A DNA stretch of 60,037 nucleotides from assembly GCA_027451525.1 (NCBI GenBank), contig DAIDJF010000033.1, positions 1 to 60,037 of the forward strand. Reading direction: 5' to 3'. A model generated the notes under the pieces. It was given only the letters and a program-made list of their open reading frames with translations, was not told where the DNA came from and searched no databases. The stretch is from Ktedonobacterales bacterium. Its GTDB lineage: Bacteria > Chloroflexota > Ktedonobacteria > Ktedonobacterales > Ktedonobacteraceae. Every line of letters begins with the position of its first letter. Within the stretch, counting starts at the first letter, position 1. A program made the position numbers and the translations under genes. Positions 26,429 to 35,440 of the stretch are shown piece after piece.

Positions 26429-27457
26429 ATGACACAAGAGAGTGATGACATTTATCTGCTTACAGAAGTTGCCAGTCTGTACTATGAGGAAAATTATACG
26501 CAAGAGCAGATTGCGAAAGTGATTGGTGTGTCGCGTTCTGGTATCTCGCGTCTCCTGACCCGTTCGCGTGAATTGGGGCTGGTTGACATCCATGTCCAGC
26601 ATCCACTGCGAAGTTCGGCTCCCCTACGAGAAGAGTTGATGCAGAAATTTGGCTTGCAAGATGCTCAAGTGTTACTGAGTGCCTCGCCTGATGAATCTTC
26701 GCTCAATCACGTAGGTGCGTTAGGTGCGCGCTACATTGATCGGCGGATTCAGGAGAGTCAGGCAATTGCTGGGCAAAACCCTCCTGCAACCGTCAAATCG
26801 TTGCGCACAGTGGGGATCTCCTGGGGAACCTCAATGTTGGAGATGATGAAGGCGTTGCGTCCACGGCGCCGTCTGCCTCTGAATATTGTGCAGTTGATGG
26901 GAAGTGTGGATACCTCATCCACACCGGATATCGATGGTCCTGAAATTGCTCGCCGTCTTGCCGATGCTTACGGTGCGCGTTGCTATTACCTTCATGCACC
27001 GCTTGTGGTGGAGGATAAGCTGGTCCATGATGGGCTGCTGAAAGAGCGCAGTTTGCGGCGTTCGTTTCAGATGATGGAGCAGATGGATGTGGCTCTGGTG
27101 GGTATCGGCGGTGCGCGTCCAGAGGCTTCTGGCCTGTTCAGAGCGGGCTATCTGGATGAGCAGGAGTTACAGGGTGTGCGTAGTCAGGGAGCCGTTGGCG
27201 ATATATGTGGCTATTACTTTGATATAGAGGGACGGCTCTGCGCAACTGAGTTGTTAGGACGCACCATATCTGTGCCGTTTGAAACTTTGCGGAAAGTGCC
27301 GCTTGTGATTGCGATTGCTGCTGGTGTAGCGAAAACGGAGGCAATTCTGGGTGCGCTCCGCACGGGGATTGTGAAAGTTCTGATTACGGATGAGCCATGC
27401 GCTCGTGCTATTCTTCAGCAGATGGCAAATCGCGAGTTTGTGGAAATGCCCGGCTAA
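26429..27457 (+). CDS. SorC/DeoR-family sugar-binding transcriptional regulator
   Basis: A 342-residue regulator. The N-terminal helix-turn-helix (about 10-50: YTQEQIAKVIGVSRSGISRL) is followed by a SorC effector domain resembling a ribose-5-phosphate isomerase fold, which in relatives binds phosphorylated sugars. Motifs include SWGTSM and VGIGGARPE. The start is ATG at 26429, with AAGGAAGG five bases upstream; the longer frame lacks a ribosome site. It lies 30 bases before ptsI, so it probably controls Enzyme I, and perhaps the distant PTS operon, in response to a sugar phosphate. Confidence 0.88.
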   Translation: MTQESDDIYLLTEVASLYYEENYTQEQIAKVIGVSRSGISRLLTRSRELGLVDIHVQHPLRSSAPLREELMQKFGLQDAQVLLSASPDESSLNHVGALGARYIDRRIQESQAIAGQNPPATVKSLRTVGISWGTSMLEMMKALRPRRRLPLNIVQLMGSVDTSSTPDIDGPEIARRLADAYGARCYYLHAPLVVEDKLVHDGLLKERSLRRSFQMMEQMDVALVGIGGARPEASGLFRAGYLDEQELQGVRSQGAVGDICGYYFDIEGRLCATELLGRTISVPFETLRKVPLVIAIAAGVAKTEAILGALRTGIVKVLITDEPCARAILQQMANREFVEMPG

Positions 27458-27487
27458 AGAAATCTGGGCTAGGAAGCGAGGGATGCA

Positions 27488-29266
27488 ATGCCGTTTACCT
27501 TGCATGGAATTGCTGCTGCTCATGGTGTTGCTACTGGTCCATGCCTGTTGTATGACCCAACACCGCCCGTCATTACACAAAGTCACATCTTGCCCGATAT
27601 GGTGCAAGAAGAGAAAGCACGTCTGCAACGCGCCTTAGAGGCTTCGATGCAAGAAATCATTCAGTTGCGTGATCTGGTGTACGAACGAGTAGGCAAAGAA
27701 GAAGCCGCAATCTTTGAGGCGCACTTGCTGCTGCTTGAGGACGAAGCTCTGCTGGATACCGCGCATATACGTATTGAAGAGGGCCTGATGAACGCGGAAT
27801 GGGCAATGTCCGGTGCCGCAGACGAGTTCGCACAAATTCTCGCAGAACTCAGTGATAGCTATTTTCAGGCGCGTGCTGCTGATATTCACGACATTAGCAC
27901 CCGCGTGATTTCACATCTACAGGGGCGTCCACTGGCTCAATTGCGTCATCTTACAGATCCGGTGATTATTGCTGCACGCGATCTACTGCCTTCGGATACA
28001 GCTGGCTTGAATCCCACTTTTGTCCTGGGTTTAGTAACCGAGCAAGGTGGCCCTACCTCGCATACAGCAATCCTGGCACGTCAGATGGGGATTCCCGCTA
28101 TTGTGGGCGCGACCAATCTTTTTAACACCTTGTATGATGCGCAGGTCTCCGATACACATGTTGTGCAGATAGCTCTTGATGGGAATGACGGAAGTATCGT
28201 GGTAGACCCTGATAGTGAGACACTGGCTCAGTATGCCCATGCTTTACGTCTCTATCAACAGCAACGTGAACGGCTACAGTCCTTGCGCACGTTGCCAGCC
28301 GTTACCCCCGATGGATTGCACGTCGAACTTGCCGCCAATATCGGACGTTCACGCGATGCCGCCCCCGCAGTTGAAGCAGGAGCCAATGGCGTCGGACTCT
28401 TTCGCACCGAATTTCTCTTTCTCGACCGCTCGAATCCGCCCGACGAGGAAGAACAATTTACAGCATACTGCACGGTACTAAATGCTTTTACGGGCAAAAC
28501 GGTGATTGTGCGTACGCTGGATATTGGTGGCGATAAAAGTATCCCCTATTTGCAAATACCGCAGGAGAGTAACCCGTTTCTCGGTTTACGTGGTATTCGT
28601 CTGTGCCTGGCCGAGCCATATCAGTATCTTTTCCGTACGCAGATACGCGCGCTCTTGCGTGCTGCCGAGCATAGTAAAGCATCGCTCTGGCTCATGTTTC
28701 CGATGATCGATGATTTGCGCGAACTACGGCGCGCAAAAGCGTTTCTAGCAGAAACAGAGGCCCAATTATTGCACGAGGCTGTTTTGCAACACGCAGTCTT
28801 ATCCCAGGTGCGTGTCGGTATTATGGTTGAGACACCTGCCGCTGCACTATTGACCGATATACTGGCAAAGGAAGCCGACTTTTTTAGCATTGGCACCAAT
28901 GACCTTGCTCAGTATACGCTGGCGAGTGATCGTATGAATGCTACGCTTGCAGATCTGCATAAGCCGTTTCATCCCGCTGTGATGCGCTCTATTGCGCATA
29001 TTATCACAACCGCCCGTCAGCATGGGCGTTGGGTTGGCATGTGTGGCGAGATGGCAGGCGACCCACGTGCCAGCGTGTTTTTATTAGGGTTGGGGATCAA
29101 CGAATTGAGCATGGAAGTATCCGCGCTGAACGAGGTGAAACAGGTCATTCGCCACACGACAATGGCTCAGGCGAAAGGTATTGTGCAGCGTGTTTTGGAG
29201 TCCGACACAGCTGAGCACATTGAGGAAATTCTGAGCTGGTTTGTGCAAAATATGCAGATCGATTAA
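27488..29266 (+). CDS. ptsI: PTS Enzyme I (phosphoenolpyruvate-protein phosphotransferase)
   Basis: A 592-residue Enzyme I with an N-terminal HPr-binding and phosphohistidine domain and a C-terminal PEP-utilising barrel. The active-site His is in GGPTSHTAILARQ (about residue 192). The C-terminal barrel has GLFRTEFLF, IMVETPAAALL, SIGTNDLAQYTLASDR and MCGEMAGD. It transfers phosphate from PEP to HPr. It follows the SorC-type regulator by 30 bases, and a terminator lies just after the stop. The cognate HPr and EII genes are 6 and 17 kb away. Confidence 0.95.
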   Translation: MPFTLHGIAAAHGVATGPCLLYDPTPPVITQSHILPDMVQEEKARLQRALEASMQEIIQLRDLVYERVGKEEAAIFEAHLLLLEDEALLDTAHIRIEEGLMNAEWAMSGAADEFAQILAELSDSYFQARAADIHDISTRVISHLQGRPLAQLRHLTDPVIIAARDLLPSDTAGLNPTFVLGLVTEQGGPTSHTAILARQMGIPAIVGATNLFNTLYDAQVSDTHVVQIALDGNDGSIVVDPDSETLAQYAHALRLYQQQRERLQSLRTLPAVTPDGLHVELAANIGRSRDAAPAVEAGANGVGLFRTEFLFLDRSNPPDEEEQFTAYCTVLNAFTGKTVIVRTLDIGGDKSIPYLQIPQESNPFLGLRGIRLCLAEPYQYLFRTQIRALLRAAEHSKASLWLMFPMIDDLRELRRAKAFLAETEAQLLHEAVLQHAVLSQVRVGIMVETPAAALLTDILAKEADFFSIGTNDLAQYTLASDRMNATLADLHKPFHPAVMRSIAHIITTARQHGRWVGMCGEMAGDPRASVFLLGLGINELSMEVSALNEVKQVIRHTTMAQAKGIVQRVLESDTAEHIEEILSWFVQNMQID

Positions 29267-29276
29267 TAGAGCAAGG

Positions 29277-29320
29277 CAGACAGGGCACAGAAGACGAAAA
29301 AGTGCCTTGTCTGTCTTTTT
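29277..29320 (+). terminator. Rho-independent terminator of the SorC-ptsI unit
   Basis: CAGACAGGGCAC (29277-29288) pairs with GTGCCTTGTCTG (29302-29313), with one G-T pair, followed by a run of five Ts ending at 29320. It starts 11 bases after the ptsI stop. Confidence 0.85.
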
Positions 29321-29330
29321 AGTCTGAGCC

Positions 29331-29483
29331 TTACATTCTGCGCGGCGGTCCTCCTTGCTTGACGCGCTTACGCATGCCTTCCAGTCCGCCTTGTGATTCT
29401 GGTATTTTCCAGACGGTTTCTAGCCCCAAAAAGTTTGTAGACAAGAGAGAATATACCCATGTTTTCTTGACATTTGTTGTCAT
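29331..29483 (-). CDS. Possible small hydrophilic protein, uncertain
   Basis: A 50-codon frame on the minus strand between the ptsI terminator and the WYL gene. The C-terminal part (GLETVWKIPESQGGLEGMRK, ending GGPPRRM) looks like genuine coding sequence, rich in Gly, Lys and Arg. The ATG at 29483 has no good Shine-Dalgarno; an in-frame TTG at 29444 is the alternative. Its start region overlaps the promoter of the plus-strand WYL gene. Family unknown. Confidence 0.35.
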   Translation of the reverse strand: MTTNVKKTWVYSLLSTNFLGLETVWKIPESQGGLEGMRKRVKQGGPPRRM

Positions 29484-29497
29484 ATTTCTGCTACAAT
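29467..29497 (+). promoter_or_regulatory. Promoter for the WYL-domain regulator gene
   Basis: TTGACA at 29467-29472 and TACAAT at 29492-29497 are separated by 19 bases, slightly long. The regulator's ATG lies 45 bases after the -10. Confidence 0.55.
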
Positions 29498-29542
29498 AGT
29501 GCTCAGGCGCAACTGTTGGTGAAAAACAGGAAAGGAGCATCT

Positions 29543-30514
29543 ATGCGAGCAGATCGGCTTCTCTCTATCTTGTTATTATTGCAGGTGCATCGCCATATGA
29601 CGGCGCGTGATCTGGCAAAACGCCTGGAAGTATCGGAACGAACAATTTACCGCGATGTTGAAGCATTGAGTATGGCTGGTATTCCCATTACAGCGGAGCG
29701 TGGGATACATGGTGGTCTGAAGCTCCTCGAAAGCTATAAGACGAACCTGACAGGTCTTAATCAGGCGGAGATACAAGCCCTTTTTCTGGCCCAACCAACC
29801 CAGTTGCTGAATGATTTGGGTTTACGTCAAGCCTCTGAGGCGGCATTGATCAAATTATTTGCTGCTCTGCCCTCACTCTCGCGGCGCGATGCCGAATATA
29901 TCCGTCAGCGCATTCATATCGATGCTACAGGCTGGTTTGAGGGTGAGGAACACGCGGTGATGTTGCCGACGTTACAAGATGCCCTCTGGCAGGAGCGAAA
30001 ATTGGCTCTTACCTATCAGCGTGGGGATGGCAAGATCGTCGAGCGCGAGGTACACCCGTTGGGATTGGTGGCGAAAGGCCGGATGTGGTATTTTATTGCG
30101 GCCTATGATGACGATGTGCGCACCTATCGTGTTTCACGCATTCTTACCGCGCAGATATGTGATGGGCCATGTGAGCGCCCGCAAGATTTTGATCTTATTA
30201 CGTACTGGCAACAATCGCTGGTGAGTTTTAAGGAGAATCTACCACGTTATCCTGTAAGGGCGCGTATTTGTTCCGAGGCGCTGGGGTGGGTGCAAGAATC
30301 TAAAAAGTTCGTTTGCATTGAGTCTGAAGAGGCCGATGGCTGGGTGATATGCTCTCTGATGTTTGAACTGGAACGAGAAGCCTGTGTGTATATTCTCGGT
30401 ATGGGGCCGCAGATAGAGGTATTGGAACCAGAAGTATTGCGAACGCTTATTTGGCAACGAGCTGAGGAAATTGTCGGGCTTTACGCACGTGATGCGCAAG
30501 TAACAAGATCATAG
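29543..30514 (+). CDS. WYL-domain transcriptional regulator (YafY/DeoR-like)
   Basis: A 323-residue regulator. A winged helix at the N-terminus (SILLLLQVHRHMTARDLAKR, then VSERTIYRDVEALS) precedes a WYL domain (about 140-215: LTYQRGDGKIVEREVHPLGL, KGRMWYFIAAYDD) and a WYL C-terminal extension. WYL domains in bacteria bind ligands, including nucleic acids, and regulate stress, phage-defence or metabolic genes. The start is the ATG at 29543, with AAAGGAG six bases upstream. It appears monocistronic and the target is unknown. Confidence 0.88.
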   Translation: MRADRLLSILLLLQVHRHMTARDLAKRLEVSERTIYRDVEALSMAGIPITAERGIHGGLKLLESYKTNLTGLNQAEIQALFLAQPTQLLNDLGLRQASEAALIKLFAALPSLSRRDAEYIRQRIHIDATGWFEGEEHAVMLPTLQDALWQERKLALTYQRGDGKIVEREVHPLGLVAKGRMWYFIAAYDDDVRTYRVSRILTAQICDGPCERPQDFDLITYWQQSLVSFKENLPRYPVRARICSEALGWVQESKKFVCIESEEADGWVICSLMFELEREACVYILGMGPQIEVLEPEVLRTLIWQRAEEIVGLYARDAQVTRS

Positions 30515-30675
30515 TTCATCGTCATTTACATATGGGTTATAGAGAACGGGCATATGGATTGTGTTGTCTCGGAAGAGCGCACTGTTATCTGATCTGGATA
30601 GCTTTAATAGCTACGCTTTGTGCTATACTTGTTCATATAATGATGTTGTTTGAGCGCAAATGATAGGATGCGCGT

Positions 30676-33108
30676 ATGGTTAAGAAAGCAGCACAGGCTC
30701 AACCCAATCTGTTACTTCGGAAAGCGCGTTTAGAGCGGGGCTGGACGCAGAAAGACGTTGCCGAGAAGATTGGTGCTCCCCTGGATCTGAATGTGACACG
30801 GTGGGAGCGTGGCAACGCCAGACCGAGTGCTTTCTATGTGCAAAAACTGTGCGAACTCTTTGGGAAAAGTGCCACTGAGCTTGGGCTCCTGCTCGAAGAA
30901 ACTACAGAGGTGCCTGCCTCTTCTCTACCTGCTGAGCCAGTGCAAGAAGCGCAGTATTGGAATGTACCGTTTCAGCGCAATCCTTTCTTCATAGGGCATG
31001 CTGATCTATTAGATAGCCTTCATCATCACATGCGTCGCAACCGTTCCGCTGCGTTGACATCCTCACAAGCTCTCGTTGGTTTAGGCGGAATTGGCAAGAC
31101 ACAGATAGCGATTGAGTATGCCTATCGCTACCGTGATCACTACGCTGCCGTATTCTGGATCAGGGCAGGAAGCGTTGAGACGCTACTGACCGACTACGCT
31201 GCCCTGGCGTTCTTGTTACGTTTACCTGATCAGGAGAGCAAGGATGAGATGCGGATTGTGTCTGCAACCAAAGCCTGGCTTGCGCAACATAAACAGTGGT
31301 TATTGATCCTGGATAATGCCGATGATCTATCTCTCCTCACTGAGTTTATCCCAACAGGAGGTGATGGGCACTTACTATTGACTACGCAGGCGCAAGCCAC
31401 TGGGCGTATTGCTGAGCGTTTCCCCGTTGAGAAGCTTGAACTGGAGGAAAGTCTCTTACTCTTGCTGCGCCGTGCCAAATTGCTCTCACTTTCGGCTCCG
31501 CTGGAGCGTGTTACGCAAGAAGTGATGCATTACGCGCGCATTGTCGTCGAAGAATTAGATGGACTACCGCTTGCTCTCGACCAGGCTGCTGCCTACGTAG
31601 AGGAGACTGGCTGTAGCCTGGCGGAATATCTTCAACTTTACCGCAAACAACGGTTGAATATGCTCAACCGGCAGAGTCAGGTATCAGCGGATTACCCTCA
31701 TACGGTGGCGAGCACGTGGTCGCTCTCCTTTACAAAGGTCGAGCAGGCAAATCCGGCTGCCGCCGATCTTTTACGGGTTTGTGCATTTCTACACCCTGAT
31801 GCGATTCCCGAAATTTTCCTCCTCGAAGAGGCGAGTCATCTGGGTGCTTCGCTTGCTGAGGCCGTGCGTGACCCTTTTTCGTTTCATGAGATGCTCCAAC
31901 TCCTGCGCCGCTACTCGTTGGTGAAGCGCGATGCGGATGCGAAACTCTTAAACCTTCATCGACTTGTACAGGTGGTGCTCAAAGAAAGCTTGAGCCAGGA
32001 GGTAAGGCGGCTGTGGGCCGCGCGAGCGGTACGGTTCGTCAATGCTGTATTTCCCGAGGTTAGCTTTGACATATGGGCACGCTGCGAACTTTGTCTCTCA
32101 CAGGTGCAGGTCTGCGCAGAATGGATTGAGGAGTATGAATTGGCTTTTCCCGAAGCGGTGCGATTGTTGCATCAAGCTGGCTGTTATCTTCGAGAACGTG
32201 GTCTCTATCAGCGCGCGGAGATATTCTTGCAACAAGCCTTGCGTGTCAGTAAGCAGGCTTTGGGGGCTGAGCATCCTGATACGGCTAGTGTGTTAACAGA
32301 TCTGGGGGAACTTTACTCTGCACGTGGTGACTACGAAGTGGCTGAAAGGCTTTATCAAGATGCCTTCAACGTTCATAATAAAACGTTAGGGATCATGCAT
32401 GCAAAAACAGCTACCGATCTAAACAATCTAGGTATGCTCTATACTAAACGCGGAAAATATGCACAAGCCGAACCGTTGCTGCAGCAAGCTTTGTCAATTC
32501 GCGAACAGGTGTTGGGCGATGGTCATAGCGATGTGGCCGAAGGGTTGAATAATATGGCCTGGGTATACTATAAGCAAGGAAAATATACCCAGGCCGAACC
32601 GTTGTATCAGCGAGCTTTGCGTCTGCGCGAACAACTGCTTGGTGCGGAACATCCGCGTACTGCTGAGAGTCTCGATAATCTGGCAATTATTTATCGCCTG
32701 CAAGGTAAGTATGCACAAGCCGAAGCACTGCATCAGCGGGCATTTGTGATTTATGAACAGGTGCTTGGCTTACAACATCCAGATACTGCTGTCTCGCTGC
32801 TGGCTCAGGCATTGCTTCAACAAGCACAGCAACACTATCAGCAAGCTCAAATACTTTATGAGCGAGCACAGAGTATCTTTGAATGTGCATTAGGTCAAAA
32901 TCATCCACGTGTGGCGCAGACGCTATACTATCTTGGACAACTTGCAACTGAGCAGTACGCGTATGAGCACGCTGAGACGCTGTATCTGCGTTCCTTGCAG
33001 ATAAGAGAACATGCTTTGGGCGTGGAGCATCCTGATACGGTGAGTGTAAGGACTGCACTTGCTGAACTTCAGTATGCGCAACAAGTGCAGCCCTCTGGGG
33101 AACAATGA
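30676..33108 (+). CDS. XRE-NB-ARC-TPR signalling protein
   Basis: An 810-residue STAND-type NTPase. It starts with an XRE helix-turn-helix (about 14-70: RKARLERGWTQKDVAEKIGA, NVTRWERGNARPS). An NB-ARC domain follows: NPFFIGHADLL before the P-loop VGLGGIGKT, then Walker B LLILDNADD and a GLPLALDQAAAYV motif. The C-terminal 300 residues are kinesin-light-chain-type TPR repeats of about 42 residues (LYQRALRLREQLLGAEHPRT and similar). Proteins of this design are numerous in Ktedonobacteria and actinomycetes. Ligand-gated oligomerisation on the TPR face is inferred. A defence or developmental role is possible. It converges on the LysM gene with only six bases between stops. Confidence 0.9.
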   Translation: MVKKAAQAQPNLLLRKARLERGWTQKDVAEKIGAPLDLNVTRWERGNARPSAFYVQKLCELFGKSATELGLLLEETTEVPASSLPAEPVQEAQYWNVPFQRNPFFIGHADLLDSLHHHMRRNRSAALTSSQALVGLGGIGKTQIAIEYAYRYRDHYAAVFWIRAGSVETLLTDYAALAFLLRLPDQESKDEMRIVSATKAWLAQHKQWLLILDNADDLSLLTEFIPTGGDGHLLLTTQAQATGRIAERFPVEKLELEESLLLLLRRAKLLSLSAPLERVTQEVMHYARIVVEELDGLPLALDQAAAYVEETGCSLAEYLQLYRKQRLNMLNRQSQVSADYPHTVASTWSLSFTKVEQANPAAADLLRVCAFLHPDAIPEIFLLEEASHLGASLAEAVRDPFSFHEMLQLLRRYSLVKRDADAKLLNLHRLVQVVLKESLSQEVRRLWAARAVRFVNAVFPEVSFDIWARCELCLSQVQVCAEWIEEYELAFPEAVRLLHQAGCYLRERGLYQRAEIFLQQALRVSKQALGAEHPDTASVLTDLGELYSARGDYEVAERLYQDAFNVHNKTLGIMHAKTATDLNNLGMLYTKRGKYAQAEPLLQQALSIREQVLGDGHSDVAEGLNNMAWVYYKQGKYTQAEPLYQRALRLREQLLGAEHPRTAESLDNLAIIYRLQGKYAQAEALHQRAFVIYEQVLGLQHPDTAVSLLAQALLQQAQQHYQQAQILYERAQSIFECALGQNHPRVAQTLYYLGQLATEQYAYEHAETLYLRSLQIREHALGVEHPDTVSVRTALAELQYAQQVQPSGEQ

Positions 33109-33114
33109 GCGGTA

Positions 33115-33672
33115 TTATGGCCCGTGACCTGATTCGCCGCCATCCTGTTCAATGTAGAGGATTTGTCCAGGCTTAATGAGATTGGGGTTCGTACCGATCA
33201 CACTTTGGTTGTCATAGTAGATACTGTTCCACAACGCTTCGTTCCCATAAGCTATCTTTGCAATGAAGATGAGGGTGTCGTTGGGCTGCACAACGTAGCG
33301 TCCTGGGGCTGTAATATAGAGGATTTGTCCTGGATTGACATGGGCGTCGAGGTTGTCTCCCAGATTCGTCTGGTAGGTTGCATCCAGCCAGAACGGCCAA
33401 CCTCTATCGGCGGTGTTGCCAAAGTATTGTACTGTAATGGTGGAGACGGTATCGTTCGGTTGGGCAACATAACGTCCTGGGATGAAGAGGGATTGGCCGG
33501 AACGTATGAGGTTGGGATCATCTCCAATTGTTTCTTTGTTGGGACGGTAGTTATAGATGGCAGGCCATTCTTCCGCGTGCCCCCAAAAGTGTTCTGCGAT
33601 GGTAGAAAGAGTATCGTTGGGTTTGACCGTATAAGAAGTGGCGAAGCTAAAATGGCTGGAACCTGTTGTCAT
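33115..33672 (-). CDS. Triple LysM-repeat protein
   Basis: A 185-residue protein of three LysM-like modules (about 10-53, 57-112 and 114-175). Each starts with a YTV/YVxQPNDT motif, followed by IA/ITxxYFG and a PNLIKPGQILYI-type ending. There is no signal peptide or anchor in the frame. LysM modules bind peptidoglycan or chitin-like glycans, so it may be a cytoplasmic or non-classically exported binder. It precedes no gene closely; the propeller protein lies 233 bases upstream on the same strand. The ATG at 33672 has GGAGACTTAC upstream. Confidence 0.85.
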   Translation of the reverse strand: MTTGSSHFSFATSYTVKPNDTLSTIAEHFWGHAEEWPAIYNYRPNKETIGDDPNLIRSGQSLFIPGRYVAQPNDTVSTITVQYFGNTADRGWPFWLDATYQTNLGDNLDAHVNPGQILYITAPGRYVVQPNDTLIFIAKIAYGNEALWNSIYYDNQSVIGTNPNLIKPGQILYIEQDGGESGHGP

Positions 33673-33847
33673 GTAAGTCTCCTACTACGTGTCTCATCAA
33701 GAGAACGCACCATACTCAAGTATAATATGCGAAATGGTGTGGCTGGTGCAAGCAAATGATCGGTCATAATCACCTGCTATTGCTGAAAAAAACGCCGCTC
33801 TCGTGCAGAATGACGAAGAGCGAAATGCTGTATTCCCATTTCGCTTC

Positions 33848-33883
33848 CATACCCTTTATCGGAATTACCCGATGAAGGGTATG
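33848..33883 (-). terminator. Hairpin downstream of the propeller gene
   Basis: CATACCCTTTATCGG (33848-33862) pairs with CCGATGAAGGGTATG (33869-33883) with one mismatch. It lies 23 bases after the minus-strand propeller gene stop. No T-tract follows on the minus strand, so termination is uncertain. Confidence 0.45.
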
Positions 33884-33905
33884 AGTAGCTCCTGGGGGGG
33901 ATGCC

Positions 33906-34865
33906 TTACATGGCTCCTCCTACGCCGACAACGATATAACTATCATTGCTGCCAGCTTCCTGATTCAGGTCGTCATAGGGCGTCTGCCAGCTGCCTGTGT
34001 CATCGCGTACAATATGCAAGATGTGGGATATAGTACTGGTCGCGCACACATGCAAGACATCGTCGATAGCAGCACAGTCAACATTCCAAAAACGGTCCCC
34101 ACTACTAGGACCCCAGTAGGGTGCGCCATCCGGTGTTTGCCAGGTGCCTCCTGCAGGCAGGCTTGTATGCGTGATAAGGCCGCTGAGGTAATTCACGGTA
34201 CATACATGCAAGACATTGTCAATTGACGTACAACTGATATCGATACTGGAACCTCTCACGTACCCGCTCAGAAGCGTAAAAAATCCCTGCCAACTTCCGT
34301 TTGTGTTACGGAAAGTAAACCAGCTATCACGGTTTGTATCGACAGCACAGACATAGAGCACCCCATCAATGATCGCGCAATCGACATCCACGAATGGAGC
34401 AGGGTGTTGCGACCCACCAGAATTCTGTGAATTCACATCGCCGTAGGTACCCTGCCAATTTCCTGCGGCATAGCGAATGGTATGGTAGAGGATGCCACTT
34501 GTGCCTATTGCACACACATGAATGCTTCCATTTGACTCATCTCCAGCACACCCCACATCCTGAAATTGATATCCATTGCCAGAATTCACAGAATTCACAT
34601 CGCCATAGGCACCCTGCCAATTTCCTGCGGCATAGCGAATGGTATGGTAAATACCTCTCGTGCTGTTCTCAATGGCACAGACATGCAAGTCCCCGCCCAG
34701 TACTGCGCAATCAACGCGCGAAAACTGCAAGTCAGAACCATTCGACTCGTTGTCATTGACATTTTCGAGTGTAATGGCATCTCCATTGTTCCAGATGGCG
34801 TGCATGATATCACCCTGGTTGCCCCCACTGATGGTTACTACATGTAATTGATCCGCTGTGCTCAT
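33906..34865 (-). CDS. Repeat protein, probable beta-propeller with paired Cys
   Basis: A 319-residue protein of about six units of about 54 residues. Each carries a DCA-x(4-6)-LHVCA core (VDCAVLGGDLHVCAI, VDCAIIDGVLYVCAV, VDCAAIDDVLHVCAT) and a G-W-Q-G/T motif near the end, as in bladed lectin-like propellers. The paired cysteines in every blade may bridge adjacent strands. No signal peptide is visible. I do not recognise the family. The ATG at 34865 has an AAAAGGAGC Shine-Dalgarno. Two blades are nearly identical at DNA level (see repeat). A glycan-binding or surface role is only inferred. Confidence 0.7.
   Translation of the reverse strand: MSTADQLHVVTISGGNQGDIMHAIWNNGDAITLENVNDNESNGSDLQFSRVDCAVLGGDLHVCAIENSTRGIYHTIRYAAGNWQGAYGDVNSVNSGNGYQFQDVGCAGDESNGSIHVCAIGTSGILYHTIRYAAGNWQGTYGDVNSQNSGGSQHPAPFVDVDCAIIDGVLYVCAVDTNRDSWFTFRNTNGSWQGFFTLLSGYVRGSSIDISCTSIDNVLHVCTVNYLSGLITHTSLPAGGTWQTPDGAPYWGPSSGDRFWNVDCAAIDDVLHVCATSTISHILHIVRDDTGSWQTPYDDLNQEAGSNDSYIVVGVGGAM
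34417..34649 (-). repeat. Near-identical intragenic 71-bp copies, 162 bp apart
   Basis: Bases 34417-34487 recur at 34579-34649 with about five differences. The offset of 162 bases equals exactly 54 codons, one propeller blade, so a blade was duplicated or homogenised recently within the propeller gene. Confidence 0.85.
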
Positions 34866-35048
34866 AATGTGCTCCTTTTCTCTGCGTAATTTTTGGAGGT
34901 GTGTGACCTTTTAGAAAGAAGGTCGAAACAAAAATCTCTTATACGTTCTTGGTTGCACACTTCAGGTTTGTGTGTCTGATCAAAGAATAACGGAGATAAA
35001 GGAGCATAAGAATATCACGCAGCTATCACGCAGCTATCATCTAAATTA

Positions 35049-35088
35049 CAAAAGGAGGTGTTCCCAGGACAGAGAACACCTCCTTTTG
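35049..35088 (-). terminator. Second of two tandem hairpins after ptsH
   Basis: A perfect 15-bp stem (35049-35063 with 35074-35088), ten-base loop. On the minus strand it lies about 58 bases beyond the HPr stop and is followed by TTTTGTAATTT. The adjacent hairpin makes a double terminator. Confidence 0.8.
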
Positions 35089-35089
35089 G

Positions 35090-35121
35090 AAAGCGGTGCC
35101 TCTACATACAGGCACCGCTTT
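35090..35121 (-). terminator. First of two tandem hairpins after ptsH
   Basis: A perfect 12-bp stem (35090-35101 with 35110-35121) with an 8-base loop, 25 bases after the HPr stop and one base before the next hairpin. Confidence 0.75.
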
Positions 35122-35145
35122 GTTGGCTCTGGTGGACCATCAACC

Positions 35146-35409
35146 CTATTCTGGAAAATTGTTATTGATTAGATTGACCAGTGCGGTGACTGCTTCCTGT
35201 TCGTCTTCTCCTGTTGCACTGATCGCAATCTCAGAATCTTTATTGACTGCCAGTGTCAGGATGAGCACCATACTTTTCGCGCTCACCGTTTTGCCTTTGC
35301 TTGAGATGGTGATTTCGCTCTTGAATTGTTTGGCGAGCTTGACAAATTGGGAAGCGGGACGGGCATGAAGACCCGTGTCGTGTCGAACAACCGTCGTTGC
35401 TTGTTGCAT
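35146..35409 (-). CDS. ptsH: PTS phosphocarrier protein HPr
   Basis: An 87-residue HPr. His15 lies in GLHARPAS, and Ser46 (SAKSMVLI) sits where HPr kinase acts in Firmicutes. HPr takes phosphate from Enzyme I and passes it to EIIA. It follows the E2 gene by 31 bases on the same strand and precedes the tandem terminators, so it is likely the last gene of the dehydrogenase operon. This placement is unusual, since HPr genes usually lie next to ptsI. Confidence 0.92.
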   Translation of the reverse strand: MQQATTVVRHDTGLHARPASQFVKLAKQFKSEITISSKGKTVSAKSMVLILTLAVNKDSEIAISATGEDEQEAVTALVNLINNNFPE

Positions 35410-35440
35410 GGGTTCACTCCTTGTTAAAACAGCATTGTTC

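Noticed and set aside
30676..33108. CRISPR or tandem-repeat array
   Set aside because: The repeats are codon-level TPR units of about 126 bases inside a continuous coding frame.
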